A stretch of 64,000 bases of DNA from JAMOAW01 sp039908535. Lineage in GTDB: Bacteria > Pseudomonadota > Magnetococcia > Magnetococcales > JADFZT01. Of this stretch, positions 59,318-64,000 are shown piece after piece. The notes below the pieces were generated by a model that did not search any database, had not been told where the DNA came from, and worked only from the letters and a program-made list of their open reading frames with translations. Made by a program: the position numbers and the translations under genes. Numbering within the stretch: the first letter of the stretch is position 1; every line of letters starts with the position of its first letter. The stretch covers positions 1 to 64,000 of the forward strand of contig JAMOAW010000002.1 in assembly GCA_039908535.1 (NCBI GenBank), given 5' to 3'.

Positions 59318-59902
59318 TTAAAGCATACCTGTCATTGCTGGCATCATTTCATGGAAGGTCCGACCAGTGGTTTTTTCGCCAATGGCATGTAGTTTCCATT
59401 CGTTGTTATGACGATAGAGTTTGGCCATGATCAGACCAGTATGGGATCCCACTTCACTCAGTTTAAAGGTGGCCAGTTCTGTGTTACTGACTTCGTCGAC
59501 AAGACGACAACGCGCATTGGCCACTTGGTCGAAGGTTTGACCGCTAAACGAGGTCACGGTAAAGACAAGAGATTTAACCGTAGAGGGTAATTTAGAGAGA
59601 TCGATTTTGATCACTTCGTCATCCCCCTCCCCTGCCCCGGTCAGGTTGTCACCGGTATGGACAATGGCCCCACTCATACCGCGCAATTTTTTAAACCAGA
59701 TCTCTTCGATTAATTTTCCCCCCTCATCAAAGACGAGACAAGAGGCATCCAGATCAATATCGCCCCCACCGCCGCCAAAGAGGCCAGCCATAAACCCCTT
59801 TTTTTGGATCACGTCCCACCCTAACCCCATAAAAACCCGCTGTAGGGTTTGATTCTCTTTTGAGAGGCTAATTTTTTGTCCTTTGGTAAGTGAAATACTC
59901 AT
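59318..59902 (-). CDS. terZ: TerZ/TerD-family calcium-binding stress protein
   Basis: 194 residues. MSISLTKGQKISLSKEN at the start, MGLGWDVIQKKGFMAGLFGG with a glycine-rich loop, DIDLDASCLVFD (calcium-binding aspartates) and GDNLTGAGEGDDEVIKIDL are TerD-family hallmarks; the extra KKG...GGGGG loop and length favour TerZ over TerD/TerE. Part of the ter operon for tellurite, colicin and phage-type stress in other bacteria; its biochemical role is unsettled. Confidence 0.82.
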   Translation of the reverse strand: MSISLTKGQKISLSKENQTLQRVFMGLGWDVIQKKGFMAGLFGGGGGDIDLDASCLVFDEGGKLIEEIWFKKLRGMSGAIVHTGDNLTGAGEGDDEVIKIDLSKLPSTVKSLVFTVTSFSGQTFDQVANARCRLVDEVSNTELATFKLSEVGSHTGLIMAKLYRHNNEWKLHAIGEKTTGRTFHEMMPAMTGML

Positions 59903-59940
59903 ATTGCACGTCTCCTTGACTCAATAGAAAAACACGAGTG

Positions 59941-60543
59941 TTATAATGGAACGACTGTTGGATGATCGGTTAACGCCAGCATAGCCCCATCGTGGGGCAA
60001 ATTACCATAGCCCCAGACCTCTCCTTTGGTGCCGACCAACCATTCTTGTACCCGTCGAGCCTTTTCTGACCAGGTACAAGAGAGTGTTTTCATCTCTCCT
60101 GTTAAGAGATTCCCTTCAATTTCCATTTCTGTTGAAAATAATGCGTCTAAATGGAGAGATTTTAGTTCAAAAATAGTGGGCATATAGGCCGAAAGGCTGC
60201 CTGTGGCGACTAAAATTCGTCGCCCAGCCTCTTGATGACGCTGGAACTCTTGCATGGTTGATGGGATCCATTCCAATTGTTTAAAGAGAGACTCTGCGGC
60301 CCCTCTGGCTTGATCAAGGGTTTTACCAGCCAATATTCGCCGTAAAATTTCCACCCGGAAGATCTCTCTTCTTCGACTTGGTGAAACCAATGCGGCCCTG
60401 GCCCCAGCCCCACAGCAAGCCGTTAAAAATTTTTGTTGACCCGCTATAGATCTTAAAAAAAATGACATGGTTTCTTGAAAAACCATGGTCCGATCAAAAT
60501 CAAAAATAACGGAATCGCGATTGATTATGATAAGATTTTCCAC
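59941..60543 (-). CDS. HAD-family phosphatase in the ter operon
   Basis: 200 residues. HAD motif I FDFDRTMVF (both aspartates), motif II-like ILVATGSLSAYMP, and a late GYGNLPHDGAMLAL motif, which in HAD-IB phosphatases is the GD(S/G)xxD site but here reads NLPHDG. A helical cap lies between. It begins the ter gene set (38 bases before terZ), where HAD proteins are frequent companions. Substrate unknown. Confidence 0.75.
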   Translation of the reverse strand: MENLIIINRDSVIFDFDRTMVFQETMSFFLRSIAGQQKFLTACCGAGARAALVSPSRRREIFRVEILRRILAGKTLDQARGAAESLFKQLEWIPSTMQEFQRHQEAGRRILVATGSLSAYMPTIFELKSLHLDALFSTEMEIEGNLLTGEMKTLSCTWSEKARRVQEWLVGTKGEVWGYGNLPHDGAMLALTDHPTVVPL

Positions 60544-60589
60544 AGATAAACGAAAGGCTCCGAAATCAGGCGGTTTTGAGTAGGTTTAG

Positions 60590-60749
60590 AACATGATGCC
60601 CTTCGGGCAGAAAAAATCAAAGGCCAAACCCTGGGGGATGAATCCCCCAGACCCCCTCTTTTTTTTAAAAATCAAAAGAAAAGGGTGGGGGGAATTGGGG
60701 GGCGGTTCTCCGCCCCCCAAGGTCTTGATTTTTGTCTTTCCGATACATA
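60590..60749 (+). repeat. Family A repeat, copy 9
   Basis: Left end ACATGATGCCCTTCGGGC, CTGGGGGATGAATCCCCCAG hairpin, GACCCCCTCTTTTTTTT hairpin, GGGGGGCGGTTCTCCGCCCC hairpin, right end TTTCCGATACAT. Read on the minus strand it has the same stop-free frame as copy 7 (GSGGFIPQGLAFDFF). The remaining sequence to 60836 is gene-less. Confidence 0.85.
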
Positions 60750-60836
60750 AATTAAAGAATGCAGCATGGAGCACCAAAAGTCAAAAATAAAATCCAGAAG
60801 ATCTTTTTTAGGATAAACGCCCCCCTGCCCGATTCA

Positions 60837-61667
60837 TTATTGCAATAAATTCAATACCTGCTTTGGTTGCAAATTAGCTTGCGCTAAAATGGCAATGCCT
60901 GCTTGCTGAATAATACTATTTCGGGCCAAAAGGGTGGCTTCTTGAGCAACATCGACATCCATAATATGAGACCTAGCAATTTGAAGATTTTCAGAACCAC
61001 TTGTCAGGGAGGAGATGATCGATTCAAACCGATTTTGAAAGGCCCCCAATTGGGAGCGAATAGAGGTGACGGAATCTAGCGCGGTATCCACCAAACCAAT
61101 CGTTGTACTTGCATTGGCCATGGTACTGACATTGGCCAATGTGCCTCCCACCCCCAATCCAATGGCACTGTTCACCGCCCCCATAATGGAGATTTGGATG
61201 GTTTGCATGGCATCGGTGCCAATTTGAAATTTTTTATTGGTAAAGCCACCACTCAATAAAATTTGGTTGTTAAAATCGGTGTTATTGCCGATTCGATCAA
61301 TTTCGGCAACCAGTTGCATGACCTCCGTGTTGAGATCGTTTCGATCGGTATTGGTCAAGGAGGAGGTGTTGGCTTCCACCGCCTTTTCTCGGATTTGTTG
61401 CAAGGCCTCCACGGTTTGGCTGAGAGCCTCGTCGGCGATTTGAGTGAGAGATAACCCATCGTTGGCATTGGTAATCGCTTGATTCATCCCTCGGATATTG
61501 GCTGTCAAGCGGGTACTGATTGAAAGTCCAGCTGGATCGTCTTTGGAACTGTTGATGCGCAATCCAGAAGCCAATCGGTTATAATTGATACTTAGATTAT
61601 TGGTAGAACGAGCTAGATAGCGTTGAACCGACAATGCGGCAATGTTGCTATTGATTGAAAGAGCCAT
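60837..61667 (-). CDS. fliC: Flagellin
   Basis: 276 residues from ATG 61667 (MALSINSNIAALSVQRYLAR); 42 upstream codons are open but not flagellin-like. The N-terminal D0/D1 (NRLASGLRINSSKDDPAGLS, ISTRLTANIRGMNQAITNAN) and C-terminal D1/D0 (QNRFESIISSL, DVDVAQEATLLARN, ANLQPKQVLNLLQ) are intact with only a short variable centre, so it is a compact filament protein. GGAGAT precedes the ATG. A sigma-28-like promoter lies upstream. No other flagellar gene is adjacent. Confidence 0.93.
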   Translation of the reverse strand: MALSINSNIAALSVQRYLARSTNNLSINYNRLASGLRINSSKDDPAGLSISTRLTANIRGMNQAITNANDGLSLTQIADEALSQTVEALQQIREKAVEANTSSLTNTDRNDLNTEVMQLVAEIDRIGNNTDFNNQILLSGGFTNKKFQIGTDAMQTIQISIMGAVNSAIGLGVGGTLANVSTMANASTTIGLVDTALDSVTSIRSQLGAFQNRFESIISSLTSGSENLQIARSHIMDVDVAQEATLLARNSIIQQAGIAILAQANLQPKQVLNLLQ

Positions 61668-61695
61668 GAACCAATCTCCACTGCTGTTATTATTG

Positions 61696-61722
61696 TTATC
61701 CAGCGGATATTTACCCAATTTA
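61696..61722 (-). promoter_or_regulatory. Sigma-28-like promoter of flagellin
   Basis: On the minus strand TAAA, a 15-base spacer and CTGGATAA (consensus GCCGATAA, five of eight matching, the GATAA end conserved). It lies about 30 bases upstream of the start codon. Confidence 0.5.
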
Positions 61723-61864
61723 GGTATAAATTTAATTATAGTGCGGATTTCTTCCGCTTGATTTATCCTACCAGGGTTGATAATTTGCGTCAAGAACGGA
61801 ATTGCCTTGAATGAGATGAAGAAGCAACTTTTTTGAATTATCGCAATGAAAGGAGAAAAATAAT

Positions 61865-63640
61865 ATGAAAAAATTGGAAAAATTGGAAAGAACTATCAGC
61901 GATAAAGAACTTTTAAAAAATTTATTTTCTTATCTGCTTCCCTATAAAAAATATATCGTTGTTGCCATTCTCTGCATGATTTTAATTTCCGGGTTAACCT
62001 CTTTGCAGGCCTATCTGATCAAACCTGTTTTGGATAAAATTTTTATTGAAAAAAATCAATTATATTTCAATATATTACCCTGGATAATTTTCATTGTTTT
62101 TCTATTAAAAGGAATGACCTATTTTTTTTATCAATACTATTTAGAACGGGTCGGACAGAGCGTGGTTAAAGATTTACGTTTGCAACTTTTTGTCCATTTG
62201 CACCGTCAATCCTTGGCTTTTTTTCATAATCATACCTCTGGAGAATTGATGTCACGTCTGATGTCGGATGTGGCGATTGTTCAAAGCACGGTCTCTTCAG
62301 CGACTGTTGGCATGATCAAAGACACGCTGGAGATGGTTGGTTTAATTGGGCTTATTTTTTATTTGAATTGGGAATTGGCTATATTTTGTTTTGGTTTTAT
62401 TATGATTGCGTTTTTACCCGTTATTTTTTTTAGTCGTTTACATCGCCGTTTAAGCACCCGTATTCAAGAAAATAACGCCGACTTGACCGCTATTGTCAAT
62501 GAATCGATCAAGGGCAATCCCATAATCAAGGCCTTTGGTATGGAGCATTTTGAAGCAGAACGGTTTGGTCATGCCCTCCTCAATTTATTTCATGTGACGG
62601 TTTACGATGTTAAGATGCGTAAAATTTCCCACTCCATTATGGAACTATTGGGAGGGATTGGCATTATTTCCATTATTGTTTTTGGCGGCCAACAAGTGAT
62701 GGATGGCACCTCCTCCACCGGTACATTTTTTTCTTTTTTGACCGCCTTGGTCATGATTTATGAACCCATTAAAGGCATTACCAAGGTCAACAGTTCTATC
62801 CAACATGGTCTAGCCGCTTTTAATCGTGTCACATGGTTGTTAAACCAACAGCCACAAATTCAAAACAAACCAGAGGCGATTTCTTTACCTCCTTTTAATA
62901 AAGAAATTTGTTTTTCCGATGTTTTTTTTAAATATGACCACTCCGATAAACAGGTGTTGCGTGGTGTCGATTTAAAGATAGCAAAAGGTCAAAAGGTCGC
63001 CATTGTTGGCCATAGCGGTAGCGGCAAAACCACGGTCGCCAATCTATTACCACGTTTTTTTGATGTCACGGGTGGTGGTATTACCATAGATGGCTTTGAC
63101 ATACGCGATGTGACGTTTGGTTCATTGCGTGAACAAATTTCAGTGGTCACGCAAGATACCATCTTATTTAACGATACCATTCGCAACAATATCGCCTATG
63201 GCCTTCCAGAGTGTTCCGAAGAGAGGCTTCTCTTGGCGGCCCGCCAAGCCAATGCCATGGAATTCATCGTAACTCTCCCTAAACAATTTGAAACCATCAT
63301 CGGTGAGTCGGGGGTGCGGTTTTCAGGGGGACAACGGCAACGTTTGGCGGTGGCGCGAGCCTTTTTAAAAAATGCCCCTATTTTAATCCTCGACGAAGCC
63401 ACCTCGGCCTTGGATACCGAATCGGAGCGATTGGTTCAAAATGCCATTGAACAACTCATGGAAGGACGCACCGTCCTCCTCATCGCTCATCGTCTCTCCA
63501 CAGTCGAACGGGCCGACCTGATCGTTTTAATGAAAGATGGCCAGATTATCGAACAAGGAACCCATGCGGAATTGCTCAATCAGCCAGAGAGTGAATATCG
63601 AAAATTTCATACGTTGCAAAGTCGTTTGATAGAGGAATAA
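61865..63640 (+). CDS. msbA: Lipid A/ABC exporter MsbA family
   Basis: 591 residues, half-transporter with an N-terminal six-helix membrane domain (about 25-325) and C-terminal ATPase: Walker A IVGHSGSGKTTVA (about 379-391), signature FSGGQRQRLA, Walker B ILILDEATSALD and H-loop LLIAHRLSTVE. The membrane part with LQAYLIKPVLDKIF and HTSGELMSRLMSDV resembles MsbA, which flips lipid A-core across the inner membrane; other lipid or peptide export is possible. GAAAGGAG lies about 9 bases before the ATG. With lptFG in the window it fits an LPS-bearing envelope. Confidence 0.85.
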   Translation: MKKLEKLERTISDKELLKNLFSYLLPYKKYIVVAILCMILISGLTSLQAYLIKPVLDKIFIEKNQLYFNILPWIIFIVFLLKGMTYFFYQYYLERVGQSVVKDLRLQLFVHLHRQSLAFFHNHTSGELMSRLMSDVAIVQSTVSSATVGMIKDTLEMVGLIGLIFYLNWELAIFCFGFIMIAFLPVIFFSRLHRRLSTRIQENNADLTAIVNESIKGNPIIKAFGMEHFEAERFGHALLNLFHVTVYDVKMRKISHSIMELLGGIGIISIIVFGGQQVMDGTSSTGTFFSFLTALVMIYEPIKGITKVNSSIQHGLAAFNRVTWLLNQQPQIQNKPEAISLPPFNKEICFSDVFFKYDHSDKQVLRGVDLKIAKGQKVAIVGHSGSGKTTVANLLPRFFDVTGGGITIDGFDIRDVTFGSLREQISVVTQDTILFNDTIRNNIAYGLPECSEERLLLAARQANAMEFIVTLPKQFETIIGESGVRFSGGQRQRLAVARAFLKNAPILILDEATSALDTESERLVQNAIEQLMEGRTVLLIAHRLSTVERADLIVLMKDGQIIEQGTHAELLNQPESEYRKFHTLQSRLIEE

Positions 63641-63690
63641 TAGACAGGCTTAAGATTTGGATACATCGTAACAATACTGAAAGGTTAACA

Positions 63691-64000
63691 ATGATTATAA
63701 AAAAAATTATTTTTTTTTACTCCATTGCCAGCATCGGAATGATTCTCTTTTTTCCTGGAATAGGAAGGACATCCACAACAGACAGCCTCATGGAAGAGCT
63801 TATGAGAACTCCATTGGAGAGTCTGATCGAGATGGAGATCACCTCTGCAGCTAAAAAGCCACAAAAATTGATGAATGTGGCTAGTGCCATTTATATTATT
63901 ACCGCTGATGACATCAAACGCTCTACGGCCACGGTATTGCCAGAGCTTTTGATGGGAGTGCCGGGGATGCATGTGGTTCAAATTAATGCTCATTCGTGGG
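63691..64000 (+). CDS. TonB-dependent receptor, N-terminal part (cut by window edge)
   Basis: The frame is open to the window end. A signal peptide (FFYSIASIGMILFFPGIG) is followed by a helical segment MEELMRTPLESLIEMEIT and the plug-domain start AKKPQKLMNVASAIYIITAD, DDIKRS, LPELLMGVPGMHVVQINAHS. This is the plug of an outer-membrane TonB-dependent receptor; the substrate cannot be told. AAGG lies 7 bases before the ATG. Confidence 0.8.
   Translation, partial: MIIKKIIFFYSIASIGMILFFPGIGRTSTTDSLMEELMRTPLESLIEMEITSAAKKPQKLMNVASAIYIITADDIKRSTATVLPELLMGVPGMHVVQINAHSW

Noticed and set aside
60586..60777. 63-aa reverse frame ending CPKGIMF
   Set aside because: Open frame through family A copy 9; of interest as a repeat property, not as a gene.

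Overview
The window is one contig of a low-to-moderate GC, motile, Gram-negative proteobacterium. The C-terminus of dissimilatory APS reductase (aprA), LptF/LptG, MsbA, a TonB-type receptor, flagellin with a sigma-28-like promoter, EpmA/EpmB-modified EF-P and the lptG-lptF / pepA-holC divergent pair all fit a sulfur-metabolising pseudomonadote. Magnetococcia-like bacteria come to mind because of the gene mix and the many GC-hairpin repeats, but that assignment is inference only.

Layout. 0-7.7 kb: aprA end, a small protein behind a textbook sigma-28 promoter, alaC-hom, a GGR-type flavoprotein, a degenerate cNMP/HD-GYP protein, DUF1990 and a NUDIX/CoA-pyrophosphatase. 8-9.7 kb: two diverged copies of an AT-rich segment, each with paired DnaA boxes and both carrying epmA 3'-end sequence, flanking a zinc-ribbon gene. 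9.6-15.2 kb: the EF-P beta-lysylation set (efp, epmA, epmB) and an arsR-GAPDH-arsJ arsenate operon. 15.2-22.5 kb: a large Hsp70-like ATPase, a hybrid histidine kinase, peptide deformylase and a double-ACT regulator. 22.7-31.4 kb: an accessory island with a Gabija-like pair (OLD/TOPRIM nuclease, frameshifted, plus UvrD-like helicase) bracketed by arrays of a short REP-like repeat, then a GC-richer Fic gene. 31.4-38.5 kb: housekeeping genes (lptFG, pepA, holC, PilZ, ispDF, a CcsA/YpjD-like protein). 38.6-50.5 kb: a 12-gene same-strand block of exported proteins (GIN adhesin, two TPR proteins, OmpA, a CsgG-like/DUF4384 lipoprotein, five small proteins with a beta-repeat, a secreted WD40-metacaspase and a lipoprotein hydrolase) with a divergent FecR-like gene. 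50.5-64 kb: metG, GAF-GAF-HD-GYP, a broken CHASE2 cyclase, terB-terA-terZ-HAD, flagellin, msbA and a TonB-dependent receptor start.

How it fits together. The most interesting locus is 38.6-50.5 kb. The small proteins with 36-residue repeats, next to a CsgG-type outer-membrane lipoprotein and OmpA, look like a candidate surface-fibre export system, possibly policed by a periplasmic caspase-like protease. This is inference from family resemblance and context. The second theme is repeats: family A (GC triple hairpin, about 10 copies, one inserted at the start of a signal-peptide gene and supplying a new start codon), family B (about 220 bp with terminal inverted repeats, 3 copies), family C (GGTGACACAATA arrays with about 30 cores in 1 kb) and family D (TATGGTCTCCCTTA). 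Families C and D show 'stuttering' truncated units whose junctions change gradually along the array.
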